DNA of 64,000 nucleotides from Stutzerimonas stutzeri (GTDB lineage Bacteria > Pseudomonadota > Gammaproteobacteria > Pseudomonadales > Pseudomonadaceae). The translations under genes were made by a program, and so were the position numbers. The stretch spans positions 1,674,001 through 1,738,000 of the forward strand of contig NZ_JAGQFP010000002.1 of the NCBI RefSeq assembly GCF_019090095.1. The letters are read 5' to 3'. Shown here in pieces: positions 1 through 7,140 of this stretch. Position 1 is the stretch's first letter. The number at the start of each line of letters is the position of its first letter. Below the pieces are notes generated by a model that saw only the letters and a program-made list of their open reading frames with translations, was not told where the DNA came from and did not search any database.

Positions 1-65
1 TGCACTTTGAGATTCGCCGCCAAGGCAAACCCGTGGACCCGCTGCAATACCTGCCAAAGCGATGA
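1..65 (+). CDS. nlpD: 3' end of NlpD-like murein hydrolase activator (M23 peptidase/LysM family), partial
   Basis: The window opens inside a gene read in the frame of base 3, which ends HFEIRRQGKPVDPLQYLPKR and a TGA at 63-65. The HFEIR...G..VDPL.YLP ending is typical of the C terminus of the LytM/M23 domain of NlpD-type proteins, which activate periplasmic amidases at the septum. Position just upstream of rpoS on the same strand fits the nlpD-rpoS order of gammaproteobacteria, where the main rpoS promoter lies inside nlpD. Only about 20 residues are visible, so the call depends on this motif plus context. Confidence 0.75.
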   Translation, partial: HFEIRRQGKPVDPLQYLPKR

Positions 66-161
66 TCTGAGCCACCTGTTCCGGCACTAGGAGGGGCTTG
101 AGCGATGCCAAGGAGGTGCGCCGCCTGAGCCTGTTGTCGAACTCAGAACAGGAAAACAATA

Positions 162-1154
162 ATGGCTCTCAAAAAAGAAGTGCCGGAGTTTGACGTAGAC
201 GATGCCGTTCTACTCATGGAGCCGTCCGCGGACGCAGATCCACTCAGCGAGATCTCCCGTGCCGGTTCCGTTGGCACCAAGTCAAAGACCACATCGCAAC
301 ATAAGTTCATCGATTACACGCGCGCGCTCGATGCGACTCAGCTCTACCTCAACGAGATCGGTTTTTCCCCCCTGCTTACCCCTGAACAGGAAGTGCATTT
401 CGCACGTCTTGCGCAGAAGGGCGACCCAGCCGGGCGTAAGCGGATGATCGAAAGCAACTTGCGCCTGGTGGTCAAGATCGCCCGACGTTACGTCAATCGC
501 GGTCTGTCCTTGCTCGATCTGGTGGAAGAGGGAAATCTCGGCCTGATTCGCGCCGTCGAGAAGTTCGATCCGGAACGCGGCTTCCGCTTCTCCACTTACG
601 CGACCTGGTGGATACGGCAGACCATCGAGCGCGCGATCATGAATCAGACGCGCACCATTCGCCTACCGATTCACGTGGTCAAGGAACTCAACGTCTACCT
701 GCGTGCCGCGCGCGAGCTGACTCAGAAGCTCGACCATGAGCCTAGCCCGGAAGAAATCGCCAATCTGCTCGAGAAGCCCGTTGCCGAAGTCAAGCGGATG
801 CTGGGGCTCAACGAGCGCGTGACCTCTGTGGACGTATCGCTTGGTCCGGACACCGACAAGACCTTGCTCGATACCCTCACCGACGATCGGCCCAGCGATC
901 CCTGTGACCTGCTGCTCGACGACGATCTCTCCGAAAGCATCGACCAGTGGTTGTCCGACTTGACCGAGAAACAGCGCGAGGTCGTCATTCGGCGTTTCGG
1001 TTTGCGCGGCCATGAAAGCTGCACCTTGGAAGAGGTCGGCCAGGAAATCGGCCTGACTCGCGAGCGGGTTCGACAGATCCAGGTGGAAGCGCTCAAGCGG
1101 TTGCGTGAAATCCTGGAGCGCAACGGCCTGTCCAGCGAATCCCTTTTCCGCTGA
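162..1154 (+). CDS. rpoS: RNA polymerase sigma factor RpoS (sigma-38)
   Basis: Stationary-phase and general stress sigma factor, 330 aa, close to the 334 aa of P. aeruginosa RpoS. Region 1.2 is at about residues 60-90. The core-binding and -10 recognition region 2 lies at about 95-165 ([20 protein letters not shown], then [20 protein letters not shown]). The linker is followed by a region 4.2 helix-turn-helix near residues 285-315 ([19 protein letters not shown]). The ATG at 162 is preceded by an ACAGGAAAA ribosome site. It follows nlpD by 96 bp. The downstream GacA box and rsmZ link it physically to the Gac/Rsm circuit that also affects RpoS output. Confidence 0.98.
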   Translation: MALKKEVPEFDVDDAVLLMEPSADADPLSEISRAGSVGTKSKTTSQHKFIDYTRALDATQLYLNEIGFSPLLTPEQEVHFARLAQKGDPAGRKRMIESNLRLVVKIARRYVNRGLSLLDLVEEGNLGLIRAVEKFDPERGFRFSTYATWWIRQTIERAIMNQTRTIRLPIHVVKELNVYLRAARELTQKLDHEPSPEEIANLLEKPVAEVKRMLGLNERVTSVDVSLGPDTDKTLLDTLTDDRPSDPCDLLLDDDLSESIDQWLSDLTEKQREVVIRRFGLRGHESCTLEEVGQEIGLTRERVRQIQVEALKRLREILERNGLSSESLFR

Positions 1155-1158
1155 GCAC

Positions 1159-1190
1159 GTCAGCCTCTTTCCTGAAGGGAAGGGGCTGAC
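1159..1190 (+). terminator. hairpin after rpoS, probable terminator
   Basis: Arms GTCAGCC..TTTCC and GGAA..GGGCTGAC form a long imperfect stem 5 bp after the rpoS stop codon. The following CGTTCCTTTA is only weakly T-rich, so termination here may be partial; a second A/T-flanked hairpin follows at 1313-1349. Confidence 0.6.
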
Positions 1191-1276
1191 CGTTCCTTTA
1201 CCTTGGCGCCTTCCTGACGTCGAGGTGCGGCGGGTTAACTCCCGGTATATGGGAATTCCATGAAAGCTCGTTAGCG

Positions 1277-1294
1277 TGTAAGCATTTGCTTACA
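1277..1294 (+). promoter_or_regulatory. GacA upstream activating sequence for rsmZ
   Basis: The 18-bp palindrome TGTAAG-N6-CTTACA matches exactly the GacA (UvrY) binding consensus known upstream of rsmX/Y/Z/csrB genes. Its centre is about 180 bp upstream of the start I infer for the RsmZ-like RNA, the usual spacing in Pseudomonas. A half-site TGTAAGC recurs just downstream at about 1300. Confidence 0.9.
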
Positions 1295-1312
1295 CGCGCT
1301 GTAAGCCAAGCC

Positions 1313-1349
1313 TGAAAAAAAAGCGGAGAACTGTCTTCTGCGCTTTTTT
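1313..1349 (+). terminator. bidirectional rho-independent terminator
   Basis: An A-run followed by AAGCGGAGAA, a short loop, then TTCTGCGC and a T-run gives a stem with A/T tails on both sides and one G-G mismatch. It lies between the GacA box and the rsmZ promoter and can end read-through transcription from rpoS. Confidence 0.7.
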
Positions 1350-1429
1350 GGTTCAGTAACTCATTGAAAAATAAAGCTATTTATAAATAGAAAAATATTT
1401 GGCAAGTGGCTATCAGGGATTTTTACCGG

Positions 1430-1457
1430 TTGCTGTGGTCGCTCAAAGCCTTAATAT
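1430..1457 (+). promoter_or_regulatory. predicted rsmZ core promoter
   Basis: TTGCTG at 1430-1435 and TAATAT at 1452-1457 are separated by 16 bp and sit about 145 bp after the GacA box. They predict a transcription start near 1464, exactly at the first RNA hairpin. Inferred from sequence only. Confidence 0.6.
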
Positions 1458-1463
1458 CGGCTC

Positions 1464-1601
1464 CGTGCTTAAGGACAAGCACAGCCGAAAAGGATATCGG
1501 TCAGGAGCTACCGCTGGATGCGGTTTCATCAGGACGATGAGCAGGAAATAAAGGGAAGTAGGGAAGGAGGCGGGCGGGGTTAACCCCGCCCCTTTTTTTT
1601 T
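1464..1601 (+). ncRNA. rsmZ: RsmZ-like regulatory RNA (sequesters RsmA/CsrA)
   Basis: Small RNA that titrates the translational repressor RsmA through exposed GGA motifs. Nine GGA trinucleotides occur in about 110 nt. Several lie in hairpin loops: GTGCTT/AAGCAC around AAGGAC at the 5' end, CGGT/ACCG around CAGGAGCT (1498-1513), CCGC/GCGG around TGGAT (1511-1523) and TCATC/GATGA around AGGAC (1526-1540). The second and third share bases and would be alternatives. The RNA ends in a perfect GC-rich palindrome (1572-1591) with nine Ts at 1593-1601. Position downstream of rpoS and the GacA box upstream agree with rsmZ of P. aeruginosa. The 5' end is inferred. Confidence 0.9.
1572..1601 (+). terminator. 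rsmZ intrinsic terminator
   Basis: A perfect palindrome GGGCGGGGTT/AACCCCGCCC is followed by C and nine T residues: a textbook rho-independent terminator ending the RsmZ-like RNA. Confidence 0.93.
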
Positions 1602-1689
1602 GCCCTCGATTTGTCGATTGCAACAGAACGCCGAACGACTGCCGTTATAAGTGGCCTAACGCTCTGATGACTGATCAGAGGAATTCGCC

Positions 1690-1836
1690 ATGAATGGCCA
1701 AGATCCAAGTGAACCGGCTCAGCCGGGGCAAGACCCGGACGAGTCAATCAAGCGGCGTCCGGATGAAGCCGACGATGACCACCTGGACGAAGCACTGGAA
1801 GAAACCTTTCCTGCAAGCGATCCCATTTCTCCTTAA
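1690..1836 (+). CDS. small acidic protein of unknown function (48 aa)
   Basis: The frame starts at ATG 1690 with a good AGAGGAA ribosome site and runs to TAA at 1834-1836. The protein is strongly acidic and ends ALEETFPASDPISP. From memory, an EETFPASDP-type tail recurs in short uncharacterised proteins of many proteobacteria, which supports a real gene. No signal peptide or membrane segment is seen. It is convergent with the next gene, and the two stop codons share the TTAA at 1833-1836. Function unknown. Confidence 0.7.
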   Translation: MNGQDPSEPAQPGQDPDESIKRRPDEADDDHLDEALEETFPASDPISP

Positions 1837-2702
1837 GCTGGATCCGCACGCGTGATGGCAGCCTCTTCCGGCGAGTTGCGCAACAGCAGCGCGGGGATTA
1901 TTCGTTCGCGCAGGAGCGGCGCGAGCTGAATCCTTGGCAGTTGATGCAGCTCCACCCAATCCAGCGCCTCGATTTCGGCCAGTGGCGCGACGTCATCGTC
2001 CAGATGCCCCACGAACACGTCGGCTGCCACCCAATGTCCGGGCTCGTTGGCGGCGCGTGCCTGAAAGTGCCCCAGCGGTTGCAGCCGTGTCCCCTCGATG
2101 CGCAGGCCGATTTCCTCTTCGAGTTCACGGCAGAGGGTCTGCAGGGGCGTCTCATTCGGTTCGGTCTTACCGCCAGGCAGCATGAATATCTGGCTGCCCC
2201 GTTTGCGTACGACCAGCATTCGGCCGTTTCCGTCAAACAGGCAAGCGGTGGCTATGTTCAAAGTGGCAGGGGGCATAGCGGGTCCCTCGTTATCGTGACA
2301 TAACGCCAGAAGCGTCTTGGTTCGGTTGTAGCGCTGCAGGCGGCAGGCCAGCGATTCGGGCAGAACCGCCCCCTCGTGGAAGCCCAGCGGTAGATAGAAG
2401 CCCGCCAGCTTTGGCTCACAGAACAGCCAGACAGGCCCCTCGCAGCGGGCCAGCGCATGTTTTACCAATCGTCGTCCCAGTCCCTGGTTGCGCTGTCCCG
2501 GCGCTACCAGCAAGCCGGTCAGCCAGTGTCCGTGCTCGACCGACGTCAAGCACAACCCTGCGACGATCTCCGAGTACCCGGCAACCCAGCAGCGTGCAGC
2601 GGCCGGCACCCGCATGTGGCTGCGATGGGCGCGGTAGAACTTCTTGAGCAAGGGCGTCGATTCAGCCGGCAGCTGACGCACTGGATATTCAAGCATGGGC
2701 AT
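1833..2702 (-). CDS. fused GNAT acetyltransferase - Nudix hydrolase
   Basis: Two domains in one frame. The N-terminal part (about residues 1-125 from the chosen start) looks like a GNAT acyltransferase, with an acetyl-CoA loop LLVAPGQRNQGLGRRLVKHA and the later FYLPLGF. The C-terminal part (about 145-280) is a Nudix hydrolase with the box G(GKTEPNE)TPLQTLCRELEEEIGL, complete REUxEExGU signature included. The Nudix half begins MPPATLNIATACLFD, which looks like the start of a free-standing Nudix protein, so this may be a gene fusion. The frame is open upstream to 2765. I prefer the ATG at 2702 (or 2696) because the extra 21 residues look non-native; neither start has a strong Shine-Dalgarno. 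Substrates unknown. Confidence 0.85.
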   Translation of the reverse strand: MPMLEYPVRQLPAESTPLLKKFYRAHRSHMRVPAAARCWVAGYSEIVAGLCLTSVEHGHWLTGLLVAPGQRNQGLGRRLVKHALARCEGPVWLFCEPKLAGFYLPLGFHEGAVLPESLACRLQRYNRTKTLLALCHDNEGPAMPPATLNIATACLFDGNGRMLVVRKRGSQIFMLPGGKTEPNETPLQTLCRELEEEIGLRIEGTRLQPLGHFQARAANEPGHWVAADVFVGHLDDDVAPLAEIEALDWVELHQLPRIQLAPLLRERIIPALLLRNSPEEAAITRADPA

Positions 2703-2866
2703 TCCCGAAGACGCCGCAGATGGTAACCGATTCGCCTGACGAAGCTGACCGGATTGTCTCGCCACGGTATCGGGTGATCATGTGATCCGTTTATCCGACA
2801 ACTGCAACTTTTTCGCCGTTGCGCAGGTTCTTAACACAACAGCCCTTCCAACTAGGACATAACAAT

Positions 2867-4816
2867 ATGTTGGATTTACTGATCGTGGTGGCCTTCATCC
2901 TGTACGGTCTCGGCTCCGGCCTGCGTGCGCGCGGCAAGGCCTCTCAAAGTCTCGATGAATACTTTTTAGCGGGTAGATCCATCAAGGGCTGGAAGGCCGG
3001 TTTCTCCATGGGCGCGACCCAGTTTGCCGCCGACACGCCGCTGCTCGTCACCGGGCTGGTGGCCACCGCTGGCATCTTCGCGTTATGGCGCCTCTGGATC
3101 TACGGGCTTGCGTTTCTGCTGATGGCGTTCGTATTCGCGGCAGGATGGCGCCGTGCCGGGGTACTGACAGATGCCGAGCTGACGCGTGTTCGTTACAGCG
3201 GCAAGGGCGTTACGCCTCTGCGCCTGCTCAAGGCCATTTACTACGGAACGGTGATCAATTGCGTGGTGCTGGCGATGGTGCTGGTGGCGGCCATTCGCAT
3301 CGCCGAGGTTTTTTTGCCGTGGCATCTATGGCTGCCAGCGGGGCTGTACGACCCGATTGTTGGCTTCATCAGCAGTAGTGGTATCCAGCTGGGCGAGAGT
3401 ATTACCGGGCTGGATCCGGCGATGATGAGTGCCAATAACCTCATATCGATTCTGCTCATTCTCGCGTTCACCGCCATGTACTCGATCACCGGTGGGTTGC
3501 GAGCCGTGGTCCAGACGGACGTGGTGCAGTTCAGCCTGGCAATGATCGGTACCTTGCTTTACGCGTGGTTCGTCGTGGATGCGGCGGGCGGTCTGGGTGG
3601 CCTGACGGACCGTATCGTCGACCTCTATGGCGCCGATCAGGCCGGCAAGATGCTGTCTTTCGCGCCGCCTTCCAATGCCGGCGAAGCCCTGATGCCATTT
3701 CTGGTGATCGTCGGGCTGCAATGGTTCTTTCAGATGAACTCCGACGGTACCGGCTATCTGGCGCAGCGAAGCATGGCCTGTCCAACCGACCGGGACGCCC
3801 GTATCGCAGGTCTGGTGTTCACCTGGCTGCAGATCTTTCTGCGTAGCCTTTTCTGGATGGCTATTGCCGTCGGGCTGCTGGTGCTTTATCCGTTTACACC
3901 CGCCGAGATGGCCGGCGATGGCTTCGCGGCGGGGCGGGAAGCACTGTTCGTACAAGGCATCGAAGATCTGTTGCCGCCGGGTGTCCGTGGTCTGATGCTG
4001 GTCGGCCTGCTCGCGGCGCTGGCCTCGACGGTCGATACGCACCTCAACTGGGGCGCATCCTACTGGAGCAACGACGTGTATGGCGGGGTGTTCGCGCCAC
4101 ACGTGCTCAAGCGCAAGCCACGAGACCGTGAGCTGGTGATCGTGGCGCGGCTGTCCAACGTGCTGATACTGGCAATCGCGATGATCGTCATGGCCAACCT
4201 GGGTTCGATCCAGACCGCCTGGTTCATTTCGCTGCTGTTCGGCGCGGGGATGGGCTCGGTGCTGGTGCTGCGATGGCTCTGGGAGCGGATCAATCTCTAT
4301 TCGGAGCTGACCGCGATGGCCGTGTCGCTGATTACCGCGCCGCTGCTGCTCTATTACCTGGGCACCGATCCCGAGCAGGAGTGGATACGCCTGGGGATCA
4401 TGGCGCTGACCACCACGACCGCGGCCATCCTGGTCACTTTCATTACGCCTGCGACGGACGATGCGACCCTCAAGCGCTTCTACCATCGGGTGCGGCCGTT
4501 CGGTTTCTGGCGGCACGCGGCGATGCTGAATGGCGTTAGTGCGAGGGTGTCGATCAATGCCTTGGGCAAGCGCCTGTTTGCGGTGGCAGTCACGGCTGTC
4601 TCGCTGTTCTCGCTGCTGGTCGGCGTGGGGCGCTTGATGTTCCCACCGCCGGATGGGAGTCCTGTCATCAGCTGGATCTGCCTCGCCCTCGGCCTTCTGC
4701 TTATACCTGTCTGGTTGCGCATTGTGATGGGGCGAGACTTCGACACGGACCCGGAAGATGAGCGCCTACCCGAGGACGGGACGGCGAGCCGAACCGGCTC
4801 CGTTTGGTCCGAGTGA
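2867..4816 (+). CDS. sodium:solute symporter family (SSS) transporter
   Basis: About 649-aa inner-membrane protein with some 14 hydrophobic segments, of the Na+/solute symporter (PutP/SGLT) superfamily. It begins MLDLLIVVAFILYGLGSG and has an early DEYFLAGRSIKGWKAGFSMGATQFAADTP-like stretch, where this family forms its first broken helix and Na+ site. The ATG at 2867 has AGGACATAACAAT upstream; the 16-residue upstream extension lacks transporter character. The C-terminal tail is acidic and cytoplasmic-looking. The substrate cannot be told from sequence. It stands alone; a strong inverted repeat follows. Confidence 0.9.
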   Translation: MLDLLIVVAFILYGLGSGLRARGKASQSLDEYFLAGRSIKGWKAGFSMGATQFAADTPLLVTGLVATAGIFALWRLWIYGLAFLLMAFVFAAGWRRAGVLTDAELTRVRYSGKGVTPLRLLKAIYYGTVINCVVLAMVLVAAIRIAEVFLPWHLWLPAGLYDPIVGFISSSGIQLGESITGLDPAMMSANNLISILLILAFTAMYSITGGLRAVVQTDVVQFSLAMIGTLLYAWFVVDAAGGLGGLTDRIVDLYGADQAGKMLSFAPPSNAGEALMPFLVIVGLQWFFQMNSDGTGYLAQRSMACPTDRDARIAGLVFTWLQIFLRSLFWMAIAVGLLVLYPFTPAEMAGDGFAAGREALFVQGIEDLLPPGVRGLMLVGLLAALASTVDTHLNWGASYWSNDVYGGVFAPHVLKRKPRDRELVIVARLSNVLILAIAMIVMANLGSIQTAWFISLLFGAGMGSVLVLRWLWERINLYSELTAMAVSLITAPLLLYYLGTDPEQEWIRLGIMALTTTTAAILVTFITPATDDATLKRFYHRVRPFGFWRHAAMLNGVSARVSINALGKRLFAVAVTAVSLFSLLVGVGRLMFPPPDGSPVISWICLALGLLLIPVWLRIVMGRDFDTDPEDERLPEDGTASRTGSVWSE

Positions 4817-4838
4817 AGACTCACGTGTCGTTTGATAT

Positions 4839-4900
4839 CCGTTTCGTTAGTTGAATTATGTGAGGATGCTAAATATTTATCTGCCTAACTAGCGAAACGG
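4839..4900. repeat. 14-bp inverted repeat in AT-rich intergenic DNA
   Basis: CCGTTTCGTTAGTT (4839-4852) and AACTAGCGAAACGG (4887-4900) pair over 14 positions, with one G-T wobble, around a 34-nt AT-rich loop. It lies just after the symporter gene. It may be a terminator-like hairpin or an operator. The rest of 4901-5048 is AT-rich leader of the outer-membrane protein gene, with no promoter I can defend. Confidence 0.6.
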
Positions 4901-5048
4901 CATTGAAAATAAAAAGTTATTCAAAACAGCGGCTTGGCGTCTGTACTTAAAATAAAGTGAACAGTCGTGAATCACCTCTGTCATTAGTAATACGCATCGC
5001 GTAAGCGCCATTGCGTATTCCGCCATAGTAAGAATAAGAGGTGTTGTC

Positions 5049-5564
5049 ATGAACCGACTTTTCAAAACTTCCCTCCTGGTTGCCGCTATGCTTCCCGCCT
5101 TTGCAGTTGCCGCTCCGGTGGCAGGCGATCGAGAAGTTACCCTGAGTGGTGCGGGCAGTAGCGACAAGAGCTTCGATGATACGGTGTTTTCCGTACAGGG
5201 TAGTTGGGGTACTTATCTGGACGAGTCGTCCATGTGGGGTGTTCGGCAAACCGTTAACGCACGGGACTCGGAGGGCGAGAGCGTCCAGTTCGATGGCTCT
5301 ACACGCGTGTTCTATGACTATCACTTCGGCAGTGGCAAGGCGCGTCCGTTCGTGGGTGTGAGCCTTGGCGGTCTGTACGGCGAAGAGGTGGACGAGACCT
5401 TCATGGGCGGGCCTGAGCTGGGTATCAAGTACTGGGTTCAGGACAAGACCTTCATTACGGCAATGGCCGAGTATCAGTTCCTGTTCAAGAGCGGGAGCGA
5501 TGCCCGGGATCGCTACGATGACGGTGCGTTCTTCTACAGCGTAGGTATTGGTTACAACTATTGA
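5049..5564 (+). CDS. small outer-membrane beta-barrel protein
   Basis: 171 aa. A signal peptide is clear (MNRLFKTSLLVAAMLPAFAVAA, cleavage after AVA-A). The mature part is made of alternating amphipathic stretches such as TRVFYDYHF, ARPFVGVSLGGLYG and TFITAMAEYQFLF, and ends in ...FFYSVGIGYNY. The aromatic C terminus is the usual signal for insertion by the BAM complex. Size suggests an eight-stranded barrel of the OmpW/OmpA-like class. No close function is recognised. The RBS AAGAGGTGTTGTC precedes ATG 5049. A perfect hairpin follows the stop. Confidence 0.8.
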   Translation: MNRLFKTSLLVAAMLPAFAVAAPVAGDREVTLSGAGSSDKSFDDTVFSVQGSWGTYLDESSMWGVRQTVNARDSEGESVQFDGSTRVFYDYHFGSGKARPFVGVSLGGLYGEEVDETFMGGPELGIKYWVQDKTFITAMAEYQFLFKSGSDARDRYDDGAFFYSVGIGYNY

Positions 5565-5572
5565 AGCGCAAC

Positions 5573-5602
5573 GAGTGCGATGCCTTATGTGGCATCGCAC
5601 TC
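5573..5602 (+). terminator. hairpin terminator after the outer-membrane protein gene
   Basis: Perfect 12-bp stem GAGTGCGATGCC / GGCATCGCACTC with a six-base loop, 8 bp after the stop codon. The T-run is weak (CCGGTTGTTGT). It also faces the end of the convergent SIR2 gene. Confidence 0.75.
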
Positions 5603-5670
5603 CCGGTTGTTGTATGTCAGTAGTTCTACAACGCTTCGTTTGTTTATATGTCCCCGTGATCCTCCGCTAA

Positions 5671-6462
5671 TCAGCCTTCCACCAGTTCCTTCAGAAAGTT
5701 CTGCAGCGCCATACCTGGCTCATCGTTTTCCGATGTGATCATGCGTATTCCCCATTGGCTGAGAATCTCTTCCTGCACAGGGTTGGGTTTGTGCGAGAAC
5801 ACGTAGGATATGGGCCTGACGCCCAGGGTCTCGTGTTCGTTCCACATCTTCGAGAGTTTGTAGAACAACAATCGAATGTTGGTATCCGAAAGGCTGTAGC
5901 CGATAAACAGAACGGCCTTGCTCAGGGTGTCGGCGCGCAGTTTGATATCAAGCGGAGTTTCGAACTGTAGCCGCTCGTAGTAACTGGTTTCATCCAGCAC
6001 GATCGACGCGTCGTCGTCGAAATCACCATGAAACTTGACGATCTGCCTGACCCCGTCGCGCGCCTTCACGAGATCGCTGGCATTGGCGATCTTGATATAG
6101 CCGACGCCATGGGCATCGTGCGCATTTTCGAGCCAACGGTCATAGTTGGTGGTGTAGATCGCAGGGAATCGGCCTTGCACGATCAACCGGTGGATTTCCG
6201 AGTTCCGTATGTCGATGTCCTTGTGCCATTCTCGGTCCATCCAGCTGCGCAGCGGACCGATGTTGCCCTTTTTGATGCGGTAATACTCGGCGAGCGAGAG
6301 GAAATTTCCGTAGGTGTCGAAGACGTCGGGATCGTAATCGAGCTGCAGGGCGATTTCATCGATCAGGTTGCGCCACGGCGGCAGGCCGATATTGGCTGAT
6401 ACGCCTGATCCTACGAACAGTATCAGGCGGTCATGCCGGTAAGCCTCCAGAAGCTTCTGCAT
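5671..6462 (-). CDS. SIR2-like NAD-binding protein, likely effector of a two-gene defence-type cassette
   Basis: 263 aa, cytoplasmic. The SIR2 fold is marked by the NAD-binding GSGVS at residues 18-22, TTNYD at 104-108, a catalytic-type His in KFHGD at 145, and a late [10 protein letters not shown] segment. All signature residues are present, so NAD+ cleavage is plausible. Proteins of this SIR2_2 type are not protein deacetylases but often NADase effectors that abort phage infection (Thoeris ThsA, DSR, SIR2-pAgo). The start codon is 12 nt after the stop of the upstream HAM1-like gene, with GAGGT in the gap, so the two are co-transcribed. Parts of the gene are AT-richer than its neighbours (47% GC over 5821-5880 and 5941-6000 by hand count), suggesting transfer. 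Confidence 0.88.
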   Translation of the reverse strand: MQKLLEAYRHDRLILFVGSGVSANIGLPPWRNLIDEIALQLDYDPDVFDTYGNFLSLAEYYRIKKGNIGPLRSWMDREWHKDIDIRNSEIHRLIVQGRFPAIYTTNYDRWLENAHDAHGVGYIKIANASDLVKARDGVRQIVKFHGDFDDDASIVLDETSYYERLQFETPLDIKLRADTLSKAVLFIGYSLSDTNIRLLFYKLSKMWNEHETLGVRPISYVFSHKPNPVQEEILSQWGIRMITSENDEPGMALQNFLKELVEG

Positions 6463-6474
6463 CGCGTACCTCGT

Positions 6475-7023
6475 TCAGACCGCGCGCAGATGAGCGACGA
6501 AAGCCTCCAAAGCTCGTCTGCGCATGGACAGGTCGTTATGCACGCCGCCCAACTGGGCGAAGGTGCAGGTGTAGCCGTCAGGGATGAAGACGTTGTCCCA
6601 TTCGAAACCCTCGTCACCGGCTGGCTCGCGGGAGATCCTGCCAGTCACTTCACCCTTGAACACGTGTCGCTTGCGCCCGTCGCAGTAGCCGATCAGGGTG
6701 CGCGCCACGGCCGATGGATCGTCCAGATTGCCGATCAGCTCGGAGAAACGAACCGCGTGCAGTCGGTCCCAGAAGGTCTGTGTGAGGCCACCTGGAAATC
6801 CGTTCAGGCTGTTGATGAACAGGCCGGAATGTTCGACGAAGACCGGCTTGCCGATCAGCTTGAAGGCGTCCAGCAGCTTGTCGTTGATCAGTTGGCCGAG
6901 ATCTTCGGTTTGCGTTTCGACGATGCGCACCGGGAACGGGATGATCTCGATGCCGCTGTGTCCGAGAAACTCTGCAGCATCGCGAATCTTATGCTCGTTG
7001 ACCGAAGCGAAGCGGATCTTCAT
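6475..7023 (-). CDS. HAM1/ITPase-like protein with degenerate active site, probable nucleotide sensor partner of the SIR2 protein
   Basis: 182 aa from ATG 7023 (AGGT ribosome site upstream; the frame is open further but the extra residues lack HAM1 character). The fold of noncanonical purine NTP pyrophosphatases (RdgB/ITPA) is visible. FASVNEHKIRD corresponds to the TGNxxKxxE loop. VEHSGL at 63-68 corresponds to VEDTSL/ADDSGL, GFEWDNVFIPDGY at 139-151 to GFGWDPVFxPDGY, and DLSMRRRAL near 164-172 to the AISHRxxAL tail. The catalytic Asp of the DDSGL motif is His65 here, and the His of SHR is Met. It therefore probably binds rather than hydrolyses a nucleotide. In the Kongming defence system, as I recall it, a HAM1-like protein and a SIR2 protein form a complex gated by dITP. 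Confidence 0.82.
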   Translation of the reverse strand: MKIRFASVNEHKIRDAAEFLGHSGIEIIPFPVRIVETQTEDLGQLINDKLLDAFKLIGKPVFVEHSGLFINSLNGFPGGLTQTFWDRLHAVRFSELIGNLDDPSAVARTLIGYCDGRKRHVFKGEVTGRISREPAGDEGFEWDNVFIPDGYTCTFAQLGGVHNDLSMRRRALEAFVAHLRAV

Positions 7024-7140
7024 GGCATTACCTGGCTGCGCCGTTCGACGTCCGAATGTGCAGGGGCGTATCGCGACCCTGCACTGGGTATGACGCAACG
7101 ACCGGCTCAGGGTTCGACTATCCGTTCCGGTTCGCAAGGA

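Noticed and set aside
3326..4516. 396-aa minus-strand frame opposite the sodium symporter
   Set aside because: His/Gln/Arg-rich translation expected from reversed GC-rich codons; overlaps a clear transporter gene.
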